Below are positions 47,501 through 56,602 of a stretch of DNA of 64,000 nt, piece by piece. The position numbers were made by a program, and so were the translations under genes. A model generated the notes under the pieces. It saw only the letters and a program-made list of their open reading frames with translations, had not been told where the DNA came from and searched no databases. Source of the stretch: Streptomyces fumigatiscleroticus (GTDB lineage: Bacteria; Actinomycetota; Actinomycetes; Streptomycetales; Streptomycetaceae). The DNA is taken from assembly GCF_014647975.1 (NCBI RefSeq), contig NZ_BMQF01000001.1, positions 62,001 to 126,000 of the forward strand. The letters are read 5' to 3'. Each line of letters starts with the position of its first letter. Positions within the stretch are counted from its first letter, which is position 1.

Positions 47501-48025
47501 CATGCCCACACCGCGTCCGTGACCCGCGCCGACGGCGTACTGGAGGTGACCACCCCGGCCGTCGGCAAGACCCCCTACAGCTCACCCGACCAGGGCGGCT
47601 TCTTCGGCTGGATGAACGTCGCCGTCGACCCGCACCCCGCCCGCGTCAGACGCGGCCTGCCCAGTCCGAAGACCCGCGACTGGCTCCTGGCGGAGAGCCG
47701 CCCCCTGATCGACGGCATCGACCTGTCCGCCCCCGACCGGCTCGCGGCCGGCGCCTGTGCCACCGTCTCCGCGACCGGCATCACCAGCGAGTACGGCCTC
47801 CGGTTCCCCCTCCGCCACCCCGCCAGCGTCACCTGGACCGGCTCCCCCGGCCTGGTGATCGCCGGCTCGGCCGCCGCGGCGAGGAAGGCCACCCGCGACC
47901 GCCGTACCCTGGCCGTCCTCGACCTGACCGCCCACACCCTCACCGCCGTCCGCCCGGGCACGGTCACCCTGACGGTCACCGCCGGCGGCCGCACCGGCTC
48001 GGCGGCCGTGCGGCTCACCGAGTGA
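44561..48025 (+). CDS. Exported phosphodiester glycosidase (NAGPA)-metallophosphoesterase fusion
   Basis: A 1,154-residue Tat-exported enzyme (TRRGILAGAVAAAFTATAAG). Residues about 70-425 form a NAGPA phosphodiester glycosidase domain, with AVAAVNGDFFDI and FMLDGGGSTGMV (substrate and metal loops). Then come Ig-like/BIG-like beta domains (about 430-620) and a jelly-roll-like part (about 620-760). A calcineurin-type phosphoesterase (about 785-1010) has D792-x-H794 in SDLHI, NGDFVDD, GNHE, FHHPLH and G-H981-A-H983. A C-terminal Ig-like domain ends the protein. NAGPA domains remove a sugar from a phosphodiester; the second enzyme could then remove the phosphate. The target may be cell wall teichoic acid or a capsular polymer. 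The pairing fits phosphate scavenging, though no PHO box was sought in detail. Confidence 0.82.
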   Translation: MSEFPQSPTTGPTRRGILAGAVAAAFTATAAGGPATAAPARPTGPGADADADTGSGGLDHQVPRYRTTVPGESVEVARVDRPVAPGIVLTSYDTFGRTGWTRVHVLNADLRDASVGVDLLARAVSERRTPSVAADAQGAVAAVNGDFFDITETEAAIGPEIQDGELRKGSTTATTVATVGADRIARLADLLVEGTVTVAGTSRPLAALNSASVPVDALAVYTPLWGPGPRTAIRGAGPYTELVVTDGKVTAVNDGLTDTAVPDGGLIVVGRGVAASRLAAAREGDAVTATFAPRSDSPAAPRMALGSNAVLVRDGKAVDFPPSEGNDADKPRTVIGWTDGGRRLLLVAVDGSANFSAGLTYDATAELLVRLGATEAFMLDGGGSTGMVARRPGDTEVSVVNTPSDGGERPVPNAVGLFGPKGSGRLRGLDVRTAADRVVPGLTLNVTAAGYDETWSPVGTGRNEVKWSARPDSLGRTDDGVFRAGRPGTGTLRVRSGAARGERELRVVGELHRLFFTEQTLTIEPGATAEAGLTGYDADGFNAPVAGRDATLDYDRTVVGVTVEADGRLTVTGAAEADGRATVLTATVGGISARLAVTVGLADVSLAEFEPGETWTALAARGTAAVELVEAADRPGAGTGNHALRLTYDFTGQSSTSAAYAVAGAPLTLPAGTKRLALWVRGDGRGHWLRAMLRSQSTTNVPFTFTTTVDWTGWRQVVGELPDGFSAPITLLRLYIAETSQAGKNAGALDLDHLVAQVGQRPQTAEAPPPDPYVVGQGGLPRGRWRFAVLSDLHISAAAGPDSFSGRQAATALEQAVASGPDFILINGDFVDDNHPADFDLANSLLRDHVPDGIPVHWTPGNHEAGLSATGGLDAFLAATGRPSRQVFDHKGTRFVLLDSHTGDMRTSDWDQVPLLESELARAAEDRTVTGVVVSFHHPLHDPSGAGSSQLSDRLAAGLIKRWLADFRERSGKPIALFTGHAHTASVTRADGVLEVTTPAVGKTPYSSPDQGGFFGWMNVAVDPHPARVRRGLPSPKTRDWLLAESRPLIDGIDLSAPDRLAAGACATVSATGITSEYGLRFPLRHPASVTWTGSPGLVIAGSAAAARKATRDRRTLAVLDLTAHTLTAVRPGTVTLTVTAGGRTGSAAVRLTE

Positions 48026-48040
48026 CGGGCCCCCGCGTGC

Positions 48041-49108
48041 TCAGCGGCACACCCGCGGGGCCGCCGCGCGCAGGTGGAGCAGGTCGAAGTAGCTCTGCCC
48101 CAGGGCGATCTCGCGGAAGGCGTCGTCGTCGAGGTACTTGTTGATCCGGCTGGTGACTTCCAGTTCCTCCTTGTAGGTCTGGAAGTCCTTGTCGCGGGAG
48201 GCGACGAAGTCGGTGCCGGTCAGCACGCGCTGCGCGTACCGGTTGAGGAAGGGCACGTACTCTCGGCGCGCCCGCGGCTTGGAGAAGTACTGGTCGTAGA
48301 GCACACGCCAGCTGATGTCCAGGTCCAGGTTGGCGTGCCGGTCCAGCAGCCGGCGCAGGATGCGGACATGCTGCCCGGGGTCCATCGCCGACAGTTCCTT
48401 GGACAGGCCCATGTGCGCCCACACGACGCGGTTGTGCGGGTAACGCTCCAGCACCTCCTCCATCAGCGGCAGGAACTCGGTGTGGTCGCCGTCGTTGCCG
48501 AGGTCGGAGTGGATGGTCAAGGGGATGTGCCGGGCCCGCAGTTCCGCCATGAACGGTGCCCAGTCCGCGATGTCCGCACGGTCCGCGGGCTCGTGCCCGT
48601 TGTGCAGCAGCGCCTGCTTGACGAGATTGACCTCCCCCATCCACCTGAACCGCCCGGGATACTCCTTCTCCAGCAGCCGCATCCGCTCCAGCACACCGTC
48701 CGGGTGGGCGAGGTCGGGGAAGGTCATCGACAGCGTCAGATGCAGGTCCTTCGGGGCGTTCTCCAGCATGTCGCGGGCGTTGGCGAAGTCGTTCTTCATG
48801 CTGGGTGTGACCTTGGTGCCCGGACAGTCCAGGTAGTAGGTGCAGGCGGAGTCCGCCGGCAGCGTCTGCCCGATCCCGTACACGTTCGCGTACCGCACCC
48901 CGGTCCTGCGCAGATAGCCGGTGAGCTCCTTGAACGGGATCGCGGGTCCCCCGAAGGGCCGGAAGTGCAGATGACTGTCGACGACGGAGGTGTACGGGTT
49001 CCTCGCGCGGTCGAAACAGCCGGGGCCGGCGGGTACGGCACCCGCGGGGGAGGCGGTCAGGGCGGTCAGCGCGAGAAGGGCGCCGCCGATCACGGATCGT
49101 CGGTTCAC
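48041..49108 (-). CDS. Amidohydrolase-2 family protein, Tat-exported
   Basis: A 355-residue exported metal-dependent hydrolase (TIM barrel). The signal has NRRSVIGGALLALTAL, a twin-arginine pattern, followed by SPAGA. The mature part opens with the metal site VVDSHLHFRPF (H46, H48). Further ligands are His in LTIHSDLG, His in VVWAHMGL, and Asp in VLTGTDFVAS, as in the amidohydrolase superfamily. A Cys pair occurs in ACTYYLDCPG. The GTG at 49108 follows GGAG by seven bases and puts the twin arginines at residues 3-4; an upstream ATG lacks a site. It is convergent with the phosphoesterase fusion (15 bp apart). Substrate unknown. Confidence 0.82.
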   Translation of the reverse strand: MNRRSVIGGALLALTALTASPAGAVPAGPGCFDRARNPYTSVVDSHLHFRPFGGPAIPFKELTGYLRRTGVRYANVYGIGQTLPADSACTYYLDCPGTKVTPSMKNDFANARDMLENAPKDLHLTLSMTFPDLAHPDGVLERMRLLEKEYPGRFRWMGEVNLVKQALLHNGHEPADRADIADWAPFMAELRARHIPLTIHSDLGNDGDHTEFLPLMEEVLERYPHNRVVWAHMGLSKELSAMDPGQHVRILRRLLDRHANLDLDISWRVLYDQYFSKPRARREYVPFLNRYAQRVLTGTDFVASRDKDFQTYKEELEVTSRINKYLDDDAFREIALGQSYFDLLHLRAAAPRVCR

Positions 49109-49377
49109 GAAGGCTCCAGTCGGGCCGGGAGGGCAGGCCATAAGCCGCCCCGGTGCTCAGGTGCACCGTCCCCGGTCCGCCCGGCCTTCCGATCACCCGT
49201 CAGCCGTGTGGCGCAACCCCCGGGCCCGCTACCGCCCGTTCGGCCCACGTCCTGCGAGCACTCGGTACGAAGTTCCGTGCGGCCGGGCGCGTCTTCCTCC
49301 CGGCTCCGTCATCGCCTGGTTGCCTGCGCAGTGGATCACACGGATCACGTGTGACCGGCCCACTTCGAGGAGGGACG

Positions 49378-50367
49378 ATGTTCCGGCACTCACCCCGGAC
49401 ACGACGTGTACGACTCACCCGTCTGCGGCTGGCCGGCGCCAACGCCGCGCTCCTGCTGGTACTGGCGGCCTGCGGCACGGCCTCGACCGGCCGCGCCGGA
49501 CCCGAGGGCGCGGAAGGTCACCGGCCCCGTCCGCCGGTGACCACGAGCGCCGGGGACTGGACCGGCGTGGCCCGCGCCCTGGGCCGGACCGGCACCCTGT
49601 CGGAGGGCAGCGTCTACCGCGTCCCGCTGCTCCGTGACGATCTCACCGTCTTCACCCACGGCGTGCGGATCGAGCCGGAGCTGGCCCTGGGCGGTACCGC
49701 CTCCTTCGCCAAGTACCACGACGGCACCATGCTGATGGGCGACCTGGTCGTCACCGAACGCGAACTGCCGAAGGTCACCGACGCGCTCCAGGCCGCCGGG
49801 ATCGACCAGACCGCCCTGCACAAACACCTCCCCGCCCAGCACCCGGACATCTGGTGGACCCACATCCACGCCATGGGCGACCCGGTCACCCTCGCCAAGG
49901 GCGTCAGAGCGGCGCTGGCGGCCACCCATACGCCGCCGGCCTCCCCGCCCCCCGCCTCCCCGCCCCCCGTCGACCTGGACACCTCCGGCATCGACACCGC
50001 GCTCGGGCGCAAGGGCACCGCGGACGGCGGCGTCTACCGCTTCGTCCTCCCCCGCAGCCGGCCCGTCACCGACGGACACCACGTGCTGCCCTCCACCCTC
50101 GGCATCACCAACGCCGTCAGCTTCCAGCCGCTCGGCGACGGCAAGGCCGCCCTCAGCGGCGACCTCGTGACGACCGCGGCGGAGACCCAGAAGGTCATCC
50201 GGGCCCTGCGCAAGGGCGGCATCGACATCGTCGAGCTGCACAACCACACCCAGGACGAACACCCCCGCCTGTTCTTCCTGCACTTCTGGGCCACCGGCGA
50301 CGGCGTCGGCCTGGCCAGGTCCCTGCGTCCGGCCCTGGACAGCACCGCACTGGCCCCCGCGACCTGA
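49378..50367 (+). CDS. Lipoprotein with two DUF1259 (LppY/LpqO) domains
   Basis: A 329-residue lipoprotein. The signal ends at LAAC with Cys32. Two copies of the LppY/LpqO (DUF1259) fold follow. The first (about 60-180) has GSVYRVPLLRDDLTV and ALHKHLPAQHPDIWWTHIHAMGD. The second (about 205-320) has GGVYRFVLPRSRPV and VELHNHTQDEHPRLFFLHFWATGD. Both keep the paired HxH-type histidines, so both may bind metal. A Pro-rich hinge (ASPPPASPPP) joins them. The family occurs in actinomycetes and its function is not established. The ATG has an excellent GAGGAGGG site five bases upstream. It is divergent from the amidohydrolase. Confidence 0.8.
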   Translation: MFRHSPRTRRVRLTRLRLAGANAALLLVLAACGTASTGRAGPEGAEGHRPRPPVTTSAGDWTGVARALGRTGTLSEGSVYRVPLLRDDLTVFTHGVRIEPELALGGTASFAKYHDGTMLMGDLVVTERELPKVTDALQAAGIDQTALHKHLPAQHPDIWWTHIHAMGDPVTLAKGVRAALAATHTPPASPPPASPPPVDLDTSGIDTALGRKGTADGGVYRFVLPRSRPVTDGHHVLPSTLGITNAVSFQPLGDGKAALSGDLVTTAAETQKVIRALRKGGIDIVELHNHTQDEHPRLFFLHFWATGDGVGLARSLRPALDSTALAPAT

Positions 50368-50395
50368 CCCGCGGATGCGCGACCGGTCCGCTCCC

Positions 50396-50941
50396 TCAGG
50401 GGCGCCGGCGCCGACGCGGGGTGTGTTCCTCGTAGGGCTGGGGATCCGGATAGGTGATCAGCTCCAGGGTGCTGCCCCACGGTGTGCGCGCGTAGGCCAT
50501 GCGGTTGCGCGGTCCCGCCTCGGGCCCGGGCAGTGGGCCCGGGGCGGACAGGGCATGCCCGCCCGCCTCCTCGACGCGGGCGAGGGCGTGGTCGAGGTCG
50601 TCGACATAGACGGCGAGATGCTGCCAGCCGAGGTCGCAGGGGAGGGCCGGCTCCCTCTGCCGCGGGCCGCCGAACTCGAAGAGTTCGAGGCCGGGGCCGC
50701 GCGGCAGGGCGAGCATGCGGATGGCCCGCTCCTCGGTGCCCGGGGGTACTCCCAGCCGCTGTGCCGTGCCCGCCCCGCTCTTCGGCCCGTCCTCGTGGCG
50801 CAGCGTGTCGTACAGCACCTCGGCGTCCAGGGCACGAGCGAAGAAGGCGGTGGCAACATCGATGTCGGGGACGGTGACCCCGACGTGGTCGATGCCGCGG
50901 ACGGTGGAGCCCCGCGGGTGCTCCGGGTCGTCAGGCGGCAT
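50396..50941 (-). CDS. VOC family protein
   Basis: A 181-residue protein with two beta-alpha-beta-beta-beta units of the glyoxalase fold. The first is GIDHVGVTVPDIDVATAFFARALDAEVLYD and the second WQHLAVYVDDLDHALARVEEAGGHAL, in outline. It ends LELITYP. His in IDHVG, His in WQHLA and Glu in LELI are the usual metal ligands of methylmalonyl-CoA epimerase-like and dioxygenase-like VOC proteins. Its start overlaps the end of the LLM oxidoreductase gene by 11 bp, so the two are co-transcribed and translationally coupled. They may act on the same small molecule. Confidence 0.82.
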   Translation of the reverse strand: MPPDDPEHPRGSTVRGIDHVGVTVPDIDVATAFFARALDAEVLYDTLRHEDGPKSGAGTAQRLGVPPGTEERAIRMLALPRGPGLELFEFGGPRQREPALPCDLGWQHLAVYVDDLDHALARVEEAGGHALSAPGPLPGPEAGPRNRMAYARTPWGSTLELITYPDPQPYEEHTPRRRRRP

Positions 50942-51908
50942 CGGACGGGCGCAGCCGGCGCAGCGGCTGGTCGAGTTCGCGCTGGTAGAAGTCGATGAAT
51001 CCGTCGGGGTCGGGGCCCGCGTTCTGCATGACCAGCCGGTCGAAGCCGGCGTCGACGTACTGCTGGACGGCCGACACGTACCGGTCCGGGTCGGGGCCGC
51101 AGGCGAACTTCTCCAGGATGTCCTCGGTGCGGACGGTCCCGGTGGCGGCTTCGAAGTTGACCGGGTTGGGGAGCTCGCTCATCACCTTCCACCCCGTCAG
51201 CGCCCATCGGGAGGTCTTCAGGGCCGCCTCGGCGGCGGTCCGTTCGTCCTGGGCCCAGGCCATGGGCACCTCGGCGTACCCGGGTCCGGAGCCGCCCGCG
51301 TCCCGGTAGTGGCGGACGATCGAGGCCTTGTCCTCGGTGGCGAACAGGCCGTCTCCCAGCTCGGCGGCGATACGCGCCGAGTGCCGGCCGCTGGCGGCGA
51401 CGGCGATCAGCGGGAGTTCGTCGGGCAGGTCGAAGACCCGGGCGTCCTCCAGCCGCAGATGCCGGCCCTCGTAGGAGCGGTAGCCACCGCGCCACAGCAG
51501 CCGGATGATCTCCAGGGCCTCGCGCAGCAGCTCGTGCCGCACCCGGACCGAGTCGGGGAACTCCTGGCCGACGACGTGTTCGTTGAGCCGTTCGCCGGAG
51601 CCGACGCCCAGCACGAAGCGGCCGCCGGAGACCAGGGCGAGGGTCGCGGCGGCCTGCGCGATGATCGCCGGGTGGTAGCGGACGGTCGGGCACGTCACTC
51701 CGGTCGCCAGCCCGATGCGTTCGGTCCTGGCGGCCACCGCGCCCAGGACCGTCCAGGTGAAGGAGGAGTGGCCCTGGACGTCCAGCCAGGGGTGGTAGTG
51801 GTCGCTGATCTCGACGAAGTCGAAGCCCGCCGCTTCCGCGCGGACCGCTTGGCGGATGAGCTCTTGGGGCCCGAAGGCCTCCGAGGCCAGTTTGTAACCG
51901 ATCTGCAT
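50931..51908 (-). CDS. LLM-class F420-dependent oxidoreductase
   Basis: A 325-residue luciferase-like TIM-barrel enzyme. It begins QIGYKLASEAFGPQELIRQA and has FVEISDHYHPWLDVQGHSSF, the phosphate/F420 region. It continues with LATGVTCPTVRYHPAIIAQAAATLA and GRFVLGVGSGERLNEHVVG. These features match the group related to F420-dependent glucose-6-phosphate dehydrogenase (TIGR03557-like). It would use cofactor F420 for a hydride transfer. It is the first gene of a two-gene unit with the overlapping VOC gene. The substrate is unknown; real glucose-6-phosphate dehydrogenases keep extra phosphate-binding residues that I cannot confirm here. Confidence 0.87.
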   Translation of the reverse strand: MQIGYKLASEAFGPQELIRQAVRAEAAGFDFVEISDHYHPWLDVQGHSSFTWTVLGAVAARTERIGLATGVTCPTVRYHPAIIAQAAATLALVSGGRFVLGVGSGERLNEHVVGQEFPDSVRVRHELLREALEIIRLLWRGGYRSYEGRHLRLEDARVFDLPDELPLIAVAASGRHSARIAAELGDGLFATEDKASIVRHYRDAGGSGPGYAEVPMAWAQDERTAAEAALKTSRWALTGWKVMSELPNPVNFEAATGTVRTEDILEKFACGPDPDRYVSAVQQYVDAGFDRLVMQNAGPDPDGFIDFYQRELDQPLRRLRPSDAA

Positions 51909-51950
51909 GCCGAAACCCTGGCACCCGGCGGACCGGGAGCCGGGCAGGCG

Positions 51951-52196
51951 TCACCGCCGCGGATCCCCACGGGAGCCCATTCCATCCGAACGGCGGGCCG
52001 CCGCACCCGGCGCCGGGCCGGCCGCGGCGGCGCTCCTCGCCCCCTTCTGGCCGGCACGGGGCACCGAGCGCCGCATCTGCGCCGCGGTGAGCGCGCTGAC
52101 GACCAGCACACCGGCCACGGCCGCGCCCGTCACCGCCGCGTCCGGCAGCAGCGTCCCTACGTCCTCGCGGGCGCCCGCGAGGACGAGGACGGCCAT
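51951..52196 (-). CDS. Possible small membrane protein
   Basis: An 81-residue open frame from an ATG at 52196. It contains one hydrophobic stretch, AAVTGAAVAGVLVVSALTAA, followed by a basic, Ala/Gly-rich tail. There is no recognisable family. It fills the otherwise empty gap between the LLM gene and the MITE-like element, where 51909-52316 holds nothing else I can support. It may be a real small protein or chance. Confidence 0.25.
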   Translation of the reverse strand: MAVLVLAGAREDVGTLLPDAAVTGAAVAGVLVVSALTAAQMRRSVPRAGQKGARSAAAAGPAPGAAARRSDGMGSRGDPRR

Positions 52197-52316
52197 GGCG
52201 CGGCGGGCCTCGCCCCCGCACCGGACGCAGGCCGGCCCGCGTGCTGTCGGACGGCCGGACCGGTCCACGCACACGCCGTCGCGCCGGCCCTCTCGCCGCT
52301 CCCGGGCACATCCGCC

Positions 52317-52592
52317 AGGCCCTGTCGTCACATTCCCGGCGTCCGTCCGGAGGGCGGGCCTGGCGGCGTCATGGGGCCCCCTGCTCGAGCGGGACCGAGA
52401 GCTCGGGGGAACGTGCGATCGCAAGGCGCCGGAGCACCCTCGATGGGGGTCCCCCCGCGCGAGCGCAGCCGAGCGTGGGGGAGGAGCCACGTGGGTGGTT
52501 CGGCAACGCCGCTGGGGGTCCCCCTGCTCGAAGAGCTCGGGGGAGTGCGTGCCAGGCGTCGCCAGGCAGGCGGGAATGTGACGACAGGGCCT
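52317..52592. mobile_element. 276-bp MITE-like element with perfect 22-bp terminal inverted repeats
   Basis: The ends at 52317-52338 and 52571-52592 are exact 22-bp inverted repeats starting AGGCCCTGTCGTCACATT. No transposase frame fits between them, so the element would need an enzyme in trans. The interior holds three related hairpin-forming repeats of the type GGGGGTCCCCC...CTCGAG...GCTCGGGGGA at about 52373-52411, 52444-52483 and 52513-52546, resembling a repeat family frequent in Streptomyces. A clear target duplication is not visible. A solo copy of the end lies at 20636-20656. It stops 12 bp before the next gene. Confidence 0.8.
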
Positions 52593-52604
52593 AGGCTGGC
52601 GGCG

Positions 52605-53144
52605 ATGGAGACGGTCGAACTGCTCCTGGACGCGGACACCGAGCGGCGGGTGCAGCGTGTGTGGAACCACCTGGCCGCCATAGGGCAGCCGAGCCAGGAA
52701 CACCACGGTCACCCGACCAACCGGCCACACCTGACGCTGGCCTCGGTCGACTCCCTGACCACGTCGGCGGCCGAGAGCTTGCGGGCGCTGCTGGGCAGCC
52801 CGGACTGTCCCGCCGTCCTCGACGGGCTCGTCCGCTTCTCCGGACGTGCACACGTGCTCGCCTGGCGTGTGCGGCCCGTCGCCGAGCTGCTCGGCCTGCA
52901 CAGCGCCGTCCACGACGCGCTGCGCGGTGCGGGGAGCGAGCCGGCCCATCCGCTGCTCCGCCCCGGCGACTGGCAGCCGCACATCACGCTGGGCCGCAGC
53001 CGCGGGCCGGCGTGGCAGCTGCCGGACGAACAGCTGCTCCCCCTCGAGTCACGGGGACCGGTCCACGGCCGCTTCAGCGCCGCCCGTACCTATGACGCAC
53101 GCACCCGCACCACCACGTGCCTGTCCTCCGAGCGGGACACCTGA
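52605..53144 (+). CDS. 2'-5' RNA ligase/cyclic phosphodiesterase-like (2H) protein
   Basis: A 179-residue protein of the 2H phosphoesterase superfamily. The two hallmark H-x-T/S motifs are PHLTLAS (about residues 44-50) and PHITLGR (about 125-131), each after a beta strand. Such proteins act on 2',3'-cyclic or 2'-5' linked RNA ends. It opens ETVELLLDADTERRVQRVW. Its ATG lies just 12 bp after the MITE-like element, and no good ribosome binding site is present (GGCTGGCGGCG). The element may have replaced the original promoter and may now supply one. It is convergent with the UvrA-like gene. Confidence 0.82.
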   Translation: METVELLLDADTERRVQRVWNHLAAIGQPSQEHHGHPTNRPHLTLASVDSLTTSAAESLRALLGSPDCPAVLDGLVRFSGRAHVLAWRVRPVAELLGLHSAVHDALRGAGSEPAHPLLRPGDWQPHITLGRSRGPAWQLPDEQLLPLESRGPVHGRFSAARTYDARTRTTTCLSSERDT

Positions 53145-53181
53145 GCCGCCCCTGGGCGCCGTTGTCGTGCGCGAGCTCCTC

Positions 53182-55566
<2,385 letters not shown>

Positions 55567-55676
55567 CGTCTCTCCATCTGGTGGGCGGGGCCGCCTTCGC
55601 GGCCTCCGTCGGCAGTCGACCCGATTCAACCAGCTCAGGTCAGCACATGTGTTCGTTTTCGGCGGCCCGGTGACCC

Positions 55677-56087
55677 TCAGCGCACCTGCTGGATGCGGAT
55701 CTGGTTGCCGGCGGGGTCGCGGACGGCGCAGTCGCGGATCCCGTACGGCTGCTCGGTGGGCTCCTGGACGATCTCGGCGTCACCGGCCTGGAGCCGCTCG
55801 AAGGTGTGGTCGAGGTCCTCGGTGGCCAGCAGGATCCAGCCGTAGGTGCCCTTGGCCATCATCTCCACGATGGTGCGGCGCTCGTCGTCGGTGATCCCCG
55901 GGTCGGCGGCCGGCGGCGCCAGCAGGAGGGAGGTGTCGGGCCGGCCGACGGGTCCGACCGTGATCCAGCGCATCCTGCCGGTCCCGACGTCGTCGCGGAC
56001 CTCGAAGCCGAGGGTGTCGCGGTAGAAGGCCAGGGCGGCGTCCGGGTCGTCGTGCGGCAGGACGCTGGTGCGGATGGTGAGGTCCAT
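55677..56087 (-). CDS. VOC family protein
   Basis: A 136-residue VOC domain. It begins IRTSVLPHDDPDAALAFYRDTLGFEVRDDVG and ends AVRDPAGNQIRIQQV. Its start lies five bases after the stop of the AraC gene, so the two form an operon. Related AraC/VOC pairs are common in Streptomyces. It has LLATEDLDHTFERLQAGDAE in the second half. No obvious substrate can be named. Confidence 0.82.
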   Translation of the reverse strand: MDLTIRTSVLPHDDPDAALAFYRDTLGFEVRDDVGTGRMRWITVGPVGRPDTSLLLAPPAADPGITDDERRTIVEMMAKGTYGWILLATEDLDHTFERLQAGDAEIVQEPTEQPYGIRDCAVRDPAGNQIRIQQVR

Positions 56088-56092
56088 GGCCG

Positions 56093-56542
56093 TCACGGTA
56101 GGCGTGACACGGGGACCGGCGCTTCTCGATTCCTGACCGGTCTGGTGACTTGTCTCGCCAGGCACGACGGCATCCCCTCGGTCGCCAGCGCCGCCTGCCG
56201 CCGGTAGACGCTCGGCGCCACACCGACCAGCTCGGTGAAGCGCGTGCTGAACGTGCCCAGCGACGAGCAGCCGACCGTGAAGCAGACCTCGGTGACACCG
56301 AGGTCGCCGCGGCGCAGCAGCGCCATCGCGCGCTCGATGCGCCGCGTCATCAGATACGAGTACGGCGACTCGCCGTAGGCGAGCCGGAACTGGCGGCTGA
56401 GGTGTCCGGCCGACATGTTCACACCGCGGGCGAGCGCCTCGACGTCCAGCGGCTGTGTGTACTCCCGGTCGATCCGGTCACGGACGCGGCGCAGCCGCGC
56501 GAGGTCCCTCAAGCGCTGCTCTTCGGTGGGTCTGCTGGTCAC
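56093..56542 (-). CDS. Short AraC family regulator
   Basis: A 149-residue protein that is almost only a DNA-binding domain. The HTH pair is LDVEALARGVNMSAGHLSRQFRLAYGESPYSYL and GVTEVCFTVGCSSLGTFSTRFTELVGVAPSVYRR, in outline. There is no ligand domain, so it must respond to level or to a partner, as SoxS-like regulators do. It starts with GTG 56542 and heads an operon with the VOC gene. It ends about 60 bp from the stop of the nitrate reductase gene, which lies upstream on the same strand. Confidence 0.87.
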   Translation of the reverse strand: MTSRPTEEQRLRDLARLRRVRDRIDREYTQPLDVEALARGVNMSAGHLSRQFRLAYGESPYSYLMTRRIERAMALLRRGDLGVTEVCFTVGCSSLGTFSTRFTELVGVAPSVYRRQAALATEGMPSCLARQVTRPVRNREAPVPVSRLP

Positions 56543-56602
56543 CTGCCCGATCGTGCCACGCCGCTCCGGGGTTGCCCAGCGTCGCCGGCCCCCTCCTGAC
56601 GG

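Noticed and set aside
48026..48070. Terminator between the phosphoesterase fusion and the amidohydrolase
   Set aside because: GGCCCC and GGGGCC can pair, but the stem has interruptions and lies partly inside the amidohydrolase end, so it was not listed.
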